A DNA stretch of 64,000 nucleotides from Lineus longissimus (Eukaryota; Nemertea; Pilidiophora; Heteronemertea; Lineidae): assembly GCF_910592395.1 (NCBI RefSeq), contig NC_088313.1, forward strand, positions 5,458,501 through 5,522,500, in the 5' to 3' direction. Below the pieces are notes generated by a model. The model was given only the letters and a program-made list of their open reading frames with translations, was not told the DNA's origin and did not search any database. Of this stretch, positions 39,391 to 50,977 are shown one piece after another; position 1 is the stretch's first letter; each line of letters opens with the position of its first letter. The position numbers were made by a program, and so were the translations under genes.

Positions 39391-42300
39391 GAAAGTTCAA
39401 CAAGATGGCTTCCTCAAGATTGTCAGCCACTGCAGCGAGTGTTGGTTTCGAACTACTATTGTTGCCATCGGAAAGATACGTCACTATTTGACCGCGGATT
39501 GCGAAATCGCCAGTGCTGATGATGCTGATTGGTTGATAGACATCGTTAGCCGGTGCTTGCTTTATTAGTTCTAGGACGATCAGGAAATGTTCCCCTGAAC
39601 CTAATGACGATGGCGTATCAATTGTTGCCAATTTTAGTTTACATATTGCTCCAACTGATTTCATTCCAACGATTATCTTGTAAGTGTCCGTGGCGTTGAC
39701 TGGGGTCTGAACCATCAGATTCGATGTGAAAATCAATTCGCATTTGGGAAAAATGTTCTCGCCGAAAAATACTGTCGCGCTTAGTTCTTTTGTTATATAG
39801 TTGAATCGCGTGATTGCACCATACTTTCTCGAATATAACCAGATATAAAACCCATGTTCGTGCGTGGCGAGATAATCTGACGAAATATCGTCAGCGTACT
39901 GCGTAGAAAACGAAGCTTCGTACGATGCGTTCCATCCATTGTCTATGATGTCGTAAAAGTTATACCAAGTCAGGTTTCTCCAATCTTGCTTCATAACAAA
40001 AACATGGCTGTACGCTGCGGCTATTACTCTCGGTGTACTTGTCAATGGAATGTCTTCTTCTTTAGCGTCCCGGGCTTCCTTTCTTTCGTTCTTGTCTGTC
40101 GCCATGTTGAACTCCGTATCGGACCATTTGTGATCCTCCCGACGTTTTTCCGGGTTTTTCCTCCGTGCTGCAGGGATAGGAGTGAGGTCGATGAACCATG
40201 TGATGTTCATCCTAGGCGCGGCGATTCGTAAAATATCCACGGAATAGAGACGAGGACCAACGTCTTGGACCTAAAAATATACAGTGGAACCTCTCTTAGC
40301 GAACACCTCTCTATTATGGACAACCTCTCTATTAAGGACACTAGATTTAGTCCCAAATTGTTTCCATTCAATTTAACCTCTCTAATCAGAACACCTCTCT
40401 ATTAAGGACAGCACTGGTCAGTCCCGAGGATGTCCTTAATAGAGAGGTTTTACTGTAGTTTTGATAATGAGGATATTCATATATTCCAAAATCTTTGAGA
40501 AGTCAGACTTGAGACAATTGCTTGGTACCACAAGAATATGTACTTGGTCAATTGGGTTTGACAATTTATATCTTTTGAGGACAAAGAGTAAGTGTCTGGT
40601 TCAAGGACACAGATTAGTACTGTCTGCAGAGGGACTAAAACCTTTTAGTTACATGCCAGGTGGTCCAACCACTAGAGTTTGCATCCCGTAGTTACATACC
40701 TTGTTCTCCCAACCACTACAGTCTGCAGACAGCTTAAGACCTCTTGGGCCCGGTTGTTAGAAAGCATGTTAGATCATAACATCATGTTGACATGTTGTTT
40801 CATGTACACCAATGCACAAATTCTTCTTTTTGCTTGCCCGGTCCTCGAACCATCACAACTCTGATCTGCCCAAACATGGATTCTTACCTTAACCTTGTCT
40901 GATGCATCCTGGGGCACGAACTCAGTCAACACATACGCCCTGTGTCCGCTGAGAACTGGCTGAGCAATAGGATTGTAAGTGCCATTGACTCCATTAATAG
41001 TTGTATTCAGTAAACATGGAGGCATGGACCACACCATCTGAAAAAGGTCTCAGTGCATTTATTGCATTTTAAACGTTGCTGTGTCGTACAGTAGAACCTC
41101 TCTAATAAGGACAACCTCAGGACTGACAAGTGCTTTCCTTAATAGAGAGGTGCCCTGATCAGAAAGGTCAAATTGAATGGAAACAACCAACTTGGGACTA
41201 AAACTAGTGTCCTTAATGGAGGGGTTGTCCTTGATAGAGAGGTGTCCACTAAGGGAAGTTCCACTGTATTTGAAATTTGCGGAAAAAAATATTTCTTCCA
41301 TGGACATTATCGGCAGGTAAAGTCCAGCAAGTGCAATAACGTACTATCTGAGGAGTGTCTGAAATTAACATTCTCTGTTTGAGAATATCTCCGTATACTC
41401 GATAAAGCAATTGGAAGATGTGTGAGGGAAGACTTGCGTTGAACATGGTGGTCGTTGCCACTGTTTTATGAGCGTAATATTTCCATATCTGCAAGCAGGT
41501 TTTCTTCTCAATATCATGATGATGAAAAAGACTACTAGCACTAAAAGACAGTTCGGTGCAATTTTCTTTTGAAATGCCATCAACTCTAAAAGTCCTTCAC
41601 GTGCGCCTCTGTGTACTGATGTGAATCATGAAATATGTAATGATAGTTTTAGACGTGTTTATACTTACCCGAAAGATATGTCAGAAGCATCCCGTTGCCT
41701 GACACCATCAACATGACATTGTTATCCGTCATCATAATACTATAGGTTGGTTTAAGCGACTGCCGGAATCTAATGACTGGGTCGACAACGTCGCCATTTT
41801 CCTTGACGAGGGCGAGGATGTTGCCATCACATCCGATGATGTCACCTTGGGTGTCCATCATGGGTAATGTTGGATAATGGAAGATACCGTCTGCCCAGGT
41901 CCGGTGGCCAGTCGTCGCATCATAGCTCGCATAGCCTCTGAACCGATAAGAATACAGATGGTTATGAAATGCCCTATGACCAGTCTAGTCATTTATCAAA
42001 ACCACCATTTACTGTTTTTTAGACCCCTGTGGCACTCTATTTCGTCATGTTTTCATCCTTTCTTTATTGTGGGGAAGGACGAGGCCAACTGCATCCGGAG
42101 TGTATGTTTCACAAATAGCGACAATTGTCAAAGCTAAGGTAATTGGTAAATGGGAACTATCATAATGGACACCTCAGATCACCTTGCAACAACTTATCAT
42201 TTGTCATCTCGTGGAGACTGATTTATACCAAAATATCAACACGATGAAAATGCTTCCAGAGACAAACATGATCATCAGCACTCTAAACAATGAATTCAGG

Positions 42301-43941
42301 TTATTGTGACGCCCTGTACTCCATTCTTTGTCAGGTTGTGACAGGGTACTCTGTCACGAGGACAGGTTATGACAGGGTATTCTACCATGAAGACAGGTTG
42401 TGACAGGGTACTCTGTCACGAGGATAGGTTATGACAGGGTATTCTACCATGAAGACAGGTTGTGACAGGGTACTCTGTCACGAGGACAGGTTATGACAGG
42501 GTATTCTACCATGAAGACAGGTTGTGACAGGGTACTCTGTCACGAGGACAGGTTATGACAGGGTATTCTACCATGAAGACAGGTTGTGACAGGGTACTCT
42601 GTCACGAGGACAGGTTATGACAGGGTATTCTACCATGAAGACAGGTTGTGACAGGGTACTCTATCATGAGGACAGGTTGTGACAGGGTACTCTATCACGA
42701 GGACAGGTTGTGACAGGGTACTCTATCATGAGGACAGATTGTGACAGGGTATTCTATCATGAGGACAGGTTGTGACAGGGTACTCTATCATGAGGACAGG
42801 TTGTGACAGTGGCCATCAGTTGGTCCAACAGTATTAGTACTGTGGGACCTCTCTCAGCAGACATGTCTATTTAGCACGACACCTGCTCTGTTATGGAAAC
42901 TGCTTTGGTCCCAAATTGGTCGTTTTCATGCAATTTCACATCTGTAATCAGGACACCTCTCTATTAAGGACAGCGATTGTCAGTCCCGAGAGAGTCATCA
43001 ATAGAGAGTTCTTCTGTCTTGGTTTTGACACTAGGTCCAGGGCAGGGGTCTGAGCCTGCACCCAGTTAAAGGCTTACGCAGTTCGTTAAACAATTTGAAT
43101 TTGTAATTGAATTTGAAAATTCTCAATTGCTTAAATACATACCAAATATAAATTTCAACATTGCCGTTGTGTAGACTAATATACAAATACTATGAATACC
43201 AAGTTTAAACAAATTTGTATTCATAATAACTGCACTACGGCATTATGTATCAGTGGGATTTCTATTTAACTGGACCACAAGTCATTACGAATGGTGTACC
43301 CCTTTAAGGAACATAGCGTTCATCTTGTTGAAATAAATCACAATGCAAGGACGGTAAAGACGCACACTGGTGTAAGTGGTGTAATTCCAGGTGAATAATT
43401 ACAGTAGAACCTCTCTATTAAGGACACCCTCAGGACTGACAAGTGCTGTTCTTAATAGGGAGGTGCCCTGATTAGAGAGGTCAAATTGAATGGAAACGAC
43501 CAATTAGGGACCAAAACTAGTGTCCTTAATAGGTCAAATTGAATGGAAACCACCAGTTTGGGACCAAAATTGGTGTCCTTTACAGAGAGGTTGTCCTTAA
43601 TAGAGAGGTGTCCGCTAAGGGAGGTTCCACTGTATACTTAAAGGAGGAGGGAGGCCATCTAAACTAGTAACTTACACAACTGATGGAGTGTTCACAGGAA
43701 CCACAATACTCTGTCCCTGGTTCGCCACACAGCCATACGTAGTCAACTCGGGCAATGGATAACCAAGTTTGGCAATCCATTTTGTGTTCACATCGGGTCC
43801 TATCGGAATTGGATTCGGGAGTGAAAATGATCCCCGCGGATTGCAGCCGTAGGATGGACACCCATTGAGGACTTCTATCTGGGCTCGTGCAGAGGATAGA
43901 ATAAAGCAGGCCAGCAGCAAGACCCGTGTCGACACTTCCAT
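39386..43941 (-). CDS. Unrecognised secreted glycoprotein, 561 residues, 5 exons
   Basis: Exons in transcript order: 43676-43941, 41669-41937, 41345-41460, 40888-41037, 39386-40270. Each is GT-AG with matching phase. The start gives a clear signal peptide (MEVSTRVLLLACFILSSARA), followed by a Cys-containing segment (NGCPSYGCNPRGSF). At least eight N-glycosylation sequons are visible, for example FNAS, LNTT, NGTY, MNIT, RNLT, WNAS, VNAT and NNSS, which fits an extracellular protein. About residues 110-150 read DTQGDIIGCDGNILALV, faintly like a beta-propeller strand; this is weak. A charged segment (KNPEKRREDHK, then DKNERKEARDAKEED) lies within the last exon. No transmembrane segment follows the signal peptide. 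I do not recognise the family. Exon 3 (41345-41460) is the least certain because its acceptor is weak, but it is the only one I found that restores phase on both sides. Confidence 0.75.
40280..40457 (-). mobile_element. TA-flanked MITE (CAGTAGAACC family), copy 11, next to a splice acceptor
   Basis: A full-length copy in the last intron of the secreted-protein gene. On the transcribed strand its end CCACTGTA is followed by TATTTTTAG and then the final exon, so the element forms nearly the whole 3' end of that intron. Confidence 0.85.
40747..40802 (+). mobile_element. Partial copy of the 12829-12980 MITE
   Basis: GGGCCCGGTTGTTAGAAAGC and ATGTTAGATCATAACATCAT match one terminus of that element. 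The other half is missing. Confidence 0.55.
41087..41268 (+). mobile_element. TA-flanked MITE (CAGTAGAACC family), copy 12
   Basis: A full-length 182-bp copy in intron 3 of the secreted-protein gene. It lies between exons 41345-41460 and 40888-41037. Confidence 0.86.
42331..42810. repeat. 31-bp minisatellite with 62-bp higher-order units
   Basis: Two monomer types alternate. A: GGTTGTGACAGGGTACTCTG then TCACGAGGACA. B: GGTTATGACAGGGTATTCTA then CCATGAAGACA. The A-B dimer repeats about five times. The rest of the array is A-like monomers with CTATCATGAGG or CTATCACGAGG. It lies in intron 1 of the secreted-protein gene. Confidence 0.93.
42838..43018 (-). mobile_element. TA-flanked MITE (CAGTAGAACC family), copy 13, degraded
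   Basis: It is recognisable by ACCTCTCTCAGCAGAC, ATTAAGGACAGCGATTGTCA and GTCCCGAGAGAG, but both termini are mutated. It is one of the most diverged copies in the window. Confidence 0.7.
43066..43307 (+). mobile_element. TTAA-flanked MITE (CGCCGTTCGTTAA family), copy 2
   Basis: A full-length 242-bp copy in intron 1 of the secreted-protein gene. The left end TTAAAGGCTTACGCAGTTCG carries substitutions. Confidence 0.85.
43400..43634 (+). mobile_element. TA-flanked MITE (CAGTAGAACC family), copy 14, internal duplication
   Basis: It is longer than standard (235 bp) because the segment GGTCAAATTGAATGGAAAC and GGGACCAAAA occurs twice. Its right end lies about 42 bp below exon 1 of the secreted-protein gene. 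Confidence 0.84.
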
Positions 43942-44106
43942 TTTGTTCAAACTATAATTCAAGAAAATGTTATGAAGTTTTATGTTTTGATACGAAATTA
44001 TCGAGATTGTCACAAAAGTTTAGAAGATTAGATAATGATTCGAAGACTTAATATTGGCCTAATTTAAACTTAAGGGACCATTTCAAGATTTTATTGATAA
44101 GAAAAC

Positions 44107-44286
44107 TACAGTAGAACCTCTCTATTAAGGACACCATTGGGACTAACAAATGCTGTCCTTAATTGAGAGGTGTTTTGATATAAAGGTCAATTTCAATGGA
44201 AATTACCAATTTTGTACCAAATCAGGTGTCCTTATAGGGAGGGTGTCCTTAATAGAGGGGTATCCACTCAGGGACGTTCAACTGTA
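44107..44286 (+). mobile_element. TA-flanked MITE (CAGTAGAACC family), copy 15, diverged
   Basis: The left end is intact. The interior and right end (ACGTTCAACTGTA) are mutated. It lies about 166 bp upstream of the start codon of the minus-strand gene, so possibly in its promoter region. Confidence 0.8.
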
Positions 44287-44854
44287 CATAAATCGCATGT
44301 GAATGTCCCAAGACAGCGCTCTCGACATAAGGGACCTTTTAATCCCTCAAGTGATTGTCCTCACTCCTATTGAAGACAGGTATAGTGCGCCACCTGGAGG
44401 CGACTGTCCTCACTTAAGTTGTCTCGAGATCTGCAGAAACTGACAGAGATGGTATATGAGCAGATTATATAGCTGGAACAGCTCTTGGTGTCATAGTGTA
44501 AAGTGCCTGCCCAAAATGCAATGTACGGGCCCCAAGTATTACAACTGCAATGCGATCTAGTCTGAACGGTGTGTGAATGATTACATCACAGAAGGTCACA
44601 ATCTAATCAATATCGGTAAAAGAAAGAAGAACCCAACGTCCATTATCAGTATATTTGATTGCTTGCCCTTATCCAATTGTAATAAATACATGTACTCCCT
44701 AACCAAACCAAGCATATTTTGGAGCAGTATGACTGAGCCAGCAACTGGACCGACAAGAGATCAAATAACAAATTGCAATTGTCCATTCTACCATATTCTA
44801 TTGTGTGACCTGGATAGGCCCTCATTGCCATAGATTTATGAACAATTATGACTC

Positions 44855-45028
44855 GTCACAGCAAAACCAGGCGCGTTTCGCTCTTAGCTTGGCTGGTTGA
44901 GACGGACTGTTTGTTCATTTCTCTATTGCCTGCCTTTTGTGAAATATGAGCACATCAATTTCTTCCATTATCTCCTGGTGTCATTTAGGCTCATCTTCTG
45001 TGCGACATGCGCCTGGTTTTGCTGTGAC
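44855..45028. mobile_element. MITE, GCGCCTGGTTTTGCTGTGAC family, copy 2
   Basis: This is the better preserved copy. The left GTCACAGCAAAACCAGGCGC is the exact inverse of GCGCCTGGTTTTGCTGTGAC on the right. Copy 1 is at 14608-14772, and a fragment at about 53205-53291 shares TTGACAGGTTGATACAGACT and CTTTTGTGAAATGTG. Confidence 0.8.
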
Positions 45029-45059
45029 GGGTCACAATTATTATTATCACAATCGATGG

Positions 45060-47520
45060 CTGTTTGCAGGTTGTGACATTGTCCAACGTGAAGAAATTCA
45101 TGTGGCAGACAATACACATCCTGAGGCTGGTAGATTTTCACTTATTACTGCCATTTACTCTAAAATGTCATGCCAATGTAATCTGATGACCTGTCCCAGC
45201 CAATGTCACAACCATGCCGTCAGATCTGCCAATATCACAATCAACTTCCACATCCAGCAAGTGCTCTTTCGTCTGCAAAGTGGCCATGACCAATGCGTTG
45301 TCCCGTCTGGTGAGACATCCTGATGACCTGCCTCAGTCGCCATTGTTATAACCGAGCGGTCACATCTGCCAAGAGGCTCTGATGACCTGTCGCATATGGT
45401 AAGAGATCCTGCTGACCTGTCGTAACTAGAATGGATCCCTGGTGACCTGTCCCTGCCACAAGTCACAATCGAGCAGATCACAGAGCCTCTGTCTGCCAAG
45501 AGGGCCCCTCAGGTTGTGAAAGACATTTGTTTGTACATCCTAATTCACCAGTCCAAATGTGTGAAAGACTGGGGACTATTCCTCATGCTACGTACCATTG
45601 ATAGGTTTGGAAAGACGGGGGACTCATGGAAGATGTGACAGCACGGTCGCGAAACAATCGGCGAGAGCCATTGATGATATTTTCCAACCAATGCCCGAGC
45701 TAATGTCTCTATCGTGCTGTCAGATTTGGCAAGAAATCCTCTTGATCTGTCCCAACCGCCAATTTCACAATCGGGCTGTCCCGTCTTACAAGAGACCAGT
45801 CCAACGTATCAACCTCCAAAAGACGCGGGACTATCTTTTCTGTTACACAAGCCGTCTGTTGGGAGATACAGGGAACTGACACTACTATCTCCTGTTTCAC
45901 CAGCCACAGGTTGTGAGACCCCTGAGCCATGTTTAGAAAGACAAGCGACATTTTCTCTGCTACACAGGCCACCGTTTTTGACGGACATGAGACGATGCAT
46001 CATGATTCGCCAGCTAGGCTGTGAAAGGCATGAGACCATGCTGTGAATGAAGTACAGGGACTATTCCCCTTGCAGCACCAGCCGATAGTTGATGCAGACA
46101 GGGGACTCCCCTACAACATGTTGTGAAGACGGAGGTTAATACCTTGGTTAATACATGAACCTCCTGCTGATTCACCGACCATAAGTTGTGAAAGACTGGG
46201 GACTACTTCTCCTGCTACACCAGTCACAAGGAAAGACAGGGTGTGACTGCACGGTAGAGACACAACTGGCGAGCACAACTGGCAACTGGCGAGCTGGTGA
46301 TCTACGAGCCGCAGGCTTGAGAGACATGGACTGTGTTTTGAGAAAAGGGTGAGATTTTGACGTACTGGAGACCCGACATCATGCTTCGCCAGCTACAGGC
46401 TGGGATGGGATCGAGGCTGGTGGAGCAGGGCGAAAAGTCATCTGTCTTTCACAAACATTGGCTAGAATGGCTGGAGGACTTGTCCCCCGTCTTTCAGTAC
46501 CTGGTCTCCTGTCTCTCACAACCTACACCTGATGAAGCAGGAAGCGGGTATGATCCCGTCGCTCACAACATGTGACTGGTGATACATAAAATGTGGGTGT
46601 TGCAGTAGGACCTCTCCCTTCTCATTCCGATCTTGTGGTTGGTGTAGTAGGAGGCAAGAAATACGTACTCTCCGGTCTTTCAGAAGTAGTCTCTGACGTA
46701 GTGTAGCAAGAGTTAGGGTACCCTGTCTCTTGAACTTGTGGCTGGTGCAGCCGGAGGTTAGTCCCTTGCCTCATACAATCTGCAGCTGGTGAAGCAGGGG
46801 GCATAAGCCCTGTGGTTTTCACAACAGTCCCCTGTGCCTGGTGAAATAGGTGGAATAGTCCCCTGCCTTTTACGACTTGCAACCAGTACAGCAAGAGGTA
46901 GAGAGTCGCCCGTCTTCTCAACCTGTGGGTGGTGAAGAAGGACCCCGCTCTTTCACAGCCGGTGATACTATACAATCCCGTATCTCAGCTAGCGGCTGGT
47001 GTAGCAGGAGGAATAGTCCCCAAGTTTCAATCACAACTTGGTCTCCTGTCTCTCACAACCTGTAGCTGGCGAAGCATGAGGTAGTTTCCGGTCTCTGAAA
47101 TGGTGGCAGGTGTAGCAGAAGATATAGTCCCCTCTCTATCAAACATGGTCCCTCTCTCTTACAACCTGTGGCTGGTGTAACATGAGGTATTAGTCCTCGG
47201 TTTTTCACAACCAGTGGCTCATGTAGTAGGCTGTACTTCCCCGTCTTTCAAAGCTCGCAATAGGTGTAATAGGAGAAATAGTCCCCAGTCTTTCACACCT
47301 TTTGGGTCGTGAATCAGAGGCAAGCCAACCTACTATGACTGGTAATGTAGCAGGAGGTATATAGTCCCGTCTCTCACAACCCATGGCTGTTGAATTAAAG
47401 AGTATCAAGTCCGGTCTTTCACAGCTAGTGGTATTCTTCCCTTTCTGTCACAACTAGCAGCTGGTGGAGTAAGAAGAATTGTCCCCTGTCTCTCACAACT
47501 TCAACTGGTTACAGGAGTAT
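45060..47520. repeat. Degenerate minisatellite in two opposite orientations
   Basis: From about 45540 to 46230 the recurring theme is AGGTTGTGAAAGACTGGGGA, CTATTCCTCCTGCTACACCAG. From about 46490 to 47510 the reverse complement dominates: CTGGTGTAGCAGGAGGAATA, GTCCCCTGTCTCTCACAACC. Spacing is about 40-50 bp and irregular. The stretch 45060-45500 has a related GATGACCTGTC theme. Many short open frames occur here and are products of the repeat. Confidence 0.7.
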
Positions 47521-47796
47521 GGAGTTCGATTTAAATCAAGATAAAAACAACCAGACTGTGTCTGAATACCGTGTCAAGATCCCTGGTCCCATCTATTGGT
47601 GTTAACAGTTACTAGATATCATGAACATTTTGGTGTACATCTTGGATGCAGTACACCGGACTGGTTGTGACTTTGCCCAGCAAGATCGTTATTAGACCTC
47701 AGATATCGAAGGAACACCAAAACTCAGAAATATTTTTACATCAATTTTATTATTTTTCATTTTTGTATAGAATACTACTCTATGTAATGTATGAAG

Positions 47797-47975
47797 TACA
47801 GTGGAACCTCCCTTAGCCGACACCTCTCTACTAAGGACAACCTCTCTGTAAAGGACACTAGTTTTGGTCCCGATTGGTACATTCCATTCAATTTGACCTC
47901 TAATCAGGACACTTCTCTATTGAGGGCAGTACTTGTCAGTCCCGAGGGTGTCCTTAATAGAGAGGTTCTACTGTA
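47797..47975 (-). mobile_element. TA-flanked MITE (CAGTAGAACC family), copy 16
   Basis: A full-length 179-bp intergenic copy with ends TACAGTGGAACC and AGGTTCTACTGTA. Confidence 0.87.
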
Positions 47976-48119
47976 CATACATGTATATGAATGCATGATA
48001 TCTGACATGAAACTAAAGTGCGTCACAGACCAGCAATTTTGATAGTAGCTTTCTCAGCATGTGAAAAAAATCAACTGTCCCTAGGGGTCACTGTATTTAC
48101 TGTTGAAGGTGCTCGCATT

Positions 48120-48612
48120 AACACCAAGGAGAATCAATTCCCCAGCCTCCCGAGAATGAGAGGGGCCTTCCAACCTGGTGAGCTGGTCTGTCCGGGAAAA
48201 GGAGAAAGCTTTTGATAACGTTGGGAAAACTGAGTCGTTGAAGCCTTCCAACGAAATAACGTTGTGTTCATCTGGTATTAATAAGCTGCTGCCTGTTTGT
48301 CCTGCTGATAGCGAGGCGATATTGCAAAGCATGCATGAAGCATATAGACTAACCTGCTGGTTAATTTATTTCAAGAAAAATTCAAAATTCAGTGCATACA
48401 TGTATGATGTCAAATGGTTCAAGTAACTACATGTAGATAGAGACAGGTTATTTTAGTAAATTTACAAAGGAGCACTGACATTTTGGCTGTTTTTCTTGTG
48501 GACACATTTCCCCAGCCTCTCTCAGAGGATGCTGCTTGGTAAGTTGAAAGGCCTGCCTTGAATTCACAAGATCAAGATGAGATTCCCGGTCAACTGGGCA
48601 ACTGATTCCAGG
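48120..48612. repeat. Possible inverted-repeat element
   Basis: GAGAATCAATTCCCCAGCCT near 48130 and the region 48505-48612 (CCCCAGCCTCTCTCAGAGGA, ending GGGCAACTGATTCCAGGA) form a diverged inverted pair. It resembles the pair at 34815-35332. The boundaries are uncertain. Confidence 0.4.
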
Positions 48613-48777
48613 ATGAATATTCATGAGCAACAGTCTCCGCTGCGATGTGCGATAAAATCATTTACATTTTAGGTCAACTCATCGGAACATGATCAAACAT
48701 TAGTATTTTGATATGACTGCTCCATTTTTGTAACCCTAAGTGGAGGTAGACTTGAGATTTTTAGAAATGAAATGGCC

Positions 48778-49889
48778 AGGGCCATTGTGCTCACCTCATG
48801 TGGAGGAAAGATGGATAAAGAGCATGGTATTGTGTCATGTAGTGTTAGGTTTGATGTAGGTCCAAGCAATTACAATTTCCCCAAAATGGCCAATTTACAG
48901 TACATTCGACCTCTGTGACCTTGAAAAGTAGGTCAAATCAAAGAAGACCCGGGTGACACATTGAATGGTTGTTAGAATTAGATGTACCTATGATATAAAA
49001 TTGGTGCCAATCGGGCAAGTCATTACTAGGAATAATGGCATTTTGATGAATTTAGGATTTGGCCCCCTCCCTGGAGGCCAAACGGCAAATCAGATCGCAC
49101 CAAACTTCGGTACCTGAGATCACCTGACCAAGGGGTACATGTGTACTTAATTTGTGATCAATAGTCATTGCAGTTAACAAACGTGCCATAGTTACGGCCT
49201 GACGGCGAATTTACGTCATTTGACCTCTGTGACCTTGACAAGACGGTCAAATTGAAAACCTGTGTGACATATACTGTATGGTGGTTAGATGTACCCATGA
49301 TATCAAATTGGTGGCAATCGGGCAAGAAGTTAAGGAATAATCACATTTTTAAGGTTTTTGGATTTTGCCCCCTGGTGGTCAAGTGGTGAATCATATTGGA
49401 CCAAACTTCGGTCCCTGAGATCACCTGACTAAGGGGTAAATGTGTACCAAATTTGGTATCAATAGTCATTGCAGTTTAGAAACGTGCCATCGTTACATCC
49501 TAACGGCCAATTTACACCATTTGACCTCTGTGACCTTGAAAAGGAGGTCAAATCAAAAACCCGGAGGATATATGATGCACCTTTGCTAGAAGTACCTACC
49601 ATATTTTTTTCAAAATTTCCCAACTACTATTGAGGGAGATATTGCATATTTTCACTTTTAACGTTTGGCCCCCTGGTGGCCAAACCATGAAACGAATCGG
49701 ACCGAAACTTGGTCTCCAAGGTGTCATTACATAAGGGTACATGTGTACCAAGTTTCAACTCAATAGCTCTAACAGTTACGAAACGTGCCCTGCTAACGGA
49801 CGACGGACGACGACGACGACGACGACGGACGACGGACGACGGACGCCACGTTATGGGATAAGCTCACCTCTGCTAAGAGGTGAGCTAAA
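48778..49889 (-). mobile_element. GTC-tract element, copy d (inverted relative to copy c)
   Basis: The reverse complement of 30047-31212 with few changes. It shares CATGTGGAGGAAAGATGGAT and AAAGAGCATGG at one end and AGGTGAGCTAAAAAGG at the other, plus all internal modules. The GTC tract is short here. It lies between the secreted-protein gene and XPNPEP1. Confidence 0.8.
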
Positions 49890-50041
49890 AAGGTCATTCA
49901 TGAAAATTTATCTATAGTCGTTGTTTACAAAATGTACACCAGATTTAATGGTGCACTGAACCTACATTATACAATGTCAGCTGCAATTTAAACAGCTTGT
50001 CTGCAATGCATTCAAAGCACAATGCAGACAACTGAATTTCA

Positions 50042-50482
50042 TCACATAAAAGAGATTTTTATTGCATTTGACAAAAGTCTGCCGTATGACATGCAGCTAA
50101 AATTGGATATCAGTCTGTTGCCACTGCTTTGATTAGCTACAGGACAAGTTAAAGGGGGACTATAGGCAGGAGCAGAGAGGCCATCTTCAGGTGACTAATA
50201 TACACAGTAAGAGCCCTGGATCATGTCAGATTCAGCACTAAATATATTCCTCGTACAAGCGTGAATCATTTCGACGTACTGTGAGATGTGAGAGACCCCT
50301 ATTGGCAGCTTTGTGTAGCTTTATCCTTCCTGCCTAGCTGCTGCCTACAGTCGCACTTTAAAGCACAATCATCACATGATAGAGATTTATTACATTTAAC
50401 AAAAATCTACCGTATGACATGCAGCGAAAATTGGATATTAGTCGGATGCAGCTGCTTTGAGCAGCTACTGGACAAGTTAATA
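50042..50482. repeat. Direct duplication of about 110 bp around a MITE
   Basis: Segments 50042-50152 and 50374-50482 share TACCGTATGACATGCAGC or a close variant, AAAATTGGATATNAGTC and CTACNGGACAAGTTAA. Between them lies the TTAA MITE at 50149-50361. Confidence 0.65.
50149..50361 (-). mobile_element. TTAA-flanked MITE, family 'GGACTATAGGCAG', copy 2
   Basis: The ends are TTAAAGGGGGACTATAGGCA and GCTGCCTACAGTCGCACTTT. It is inverted relative to the copies at 1344 and 59073, and it is more similar to the latter (GCACTAAATATATTCCTCGT). Confidence 0.78.
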
Positions 50483-50977
50483 CGTATAAACACGTTAGGA
50501 CAAATCAATTTGCGATTACAATAAATAATTCACACATGTAAATAGCACATGTTTTTGTCATGGCACAATAACCAAACAAAAATATTTTATATTCTTGGAT
50601 ATTTGAGAAGTGTTGTATTCAAAGGAGGTCCATGCTGACAAAATTTGGGCCAAATTACCCCCATGTTTACCCTAGAATACCTAATAATACCTCACAGTAC
50701 CCTAGTCAAGGGTAAGTTTTTTTTGATTAGGGTAATAATTCAAGGATAAAATACTTGTAAACCCAAAATATTCATGGCCATTTAATATTACGCAGTTTTG
50801 TGAAATACAATGTAGATGTGGACTTGGTGTACCTTAAAGGCGTACACCGTTCGTTAAAAAATGTTGAATTTGTAATTGAAATTGAAAATTGTCAATTGCG
50901 TAAATACATACTAAATATAAATGTCAACATTGCCGTTGTACAGCAGCAGATTAGTGCCATAAAAAATAAAATATTTT

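Noticed and set aside
41365-41583. Frame with a hydrophobic LLVLVVFFIIMIL stretch on the minus strand
   Set aside because: It overlaps exon 3 of the secreted-protein gene in another frame. Using it breaks the phase to the next exon and runs into a stop.
45598-47065. Several overlapping 60-120-codon frames
   Set aside because: They follow the degenerate minisatellite on both strands and lack splice structure or known domains.
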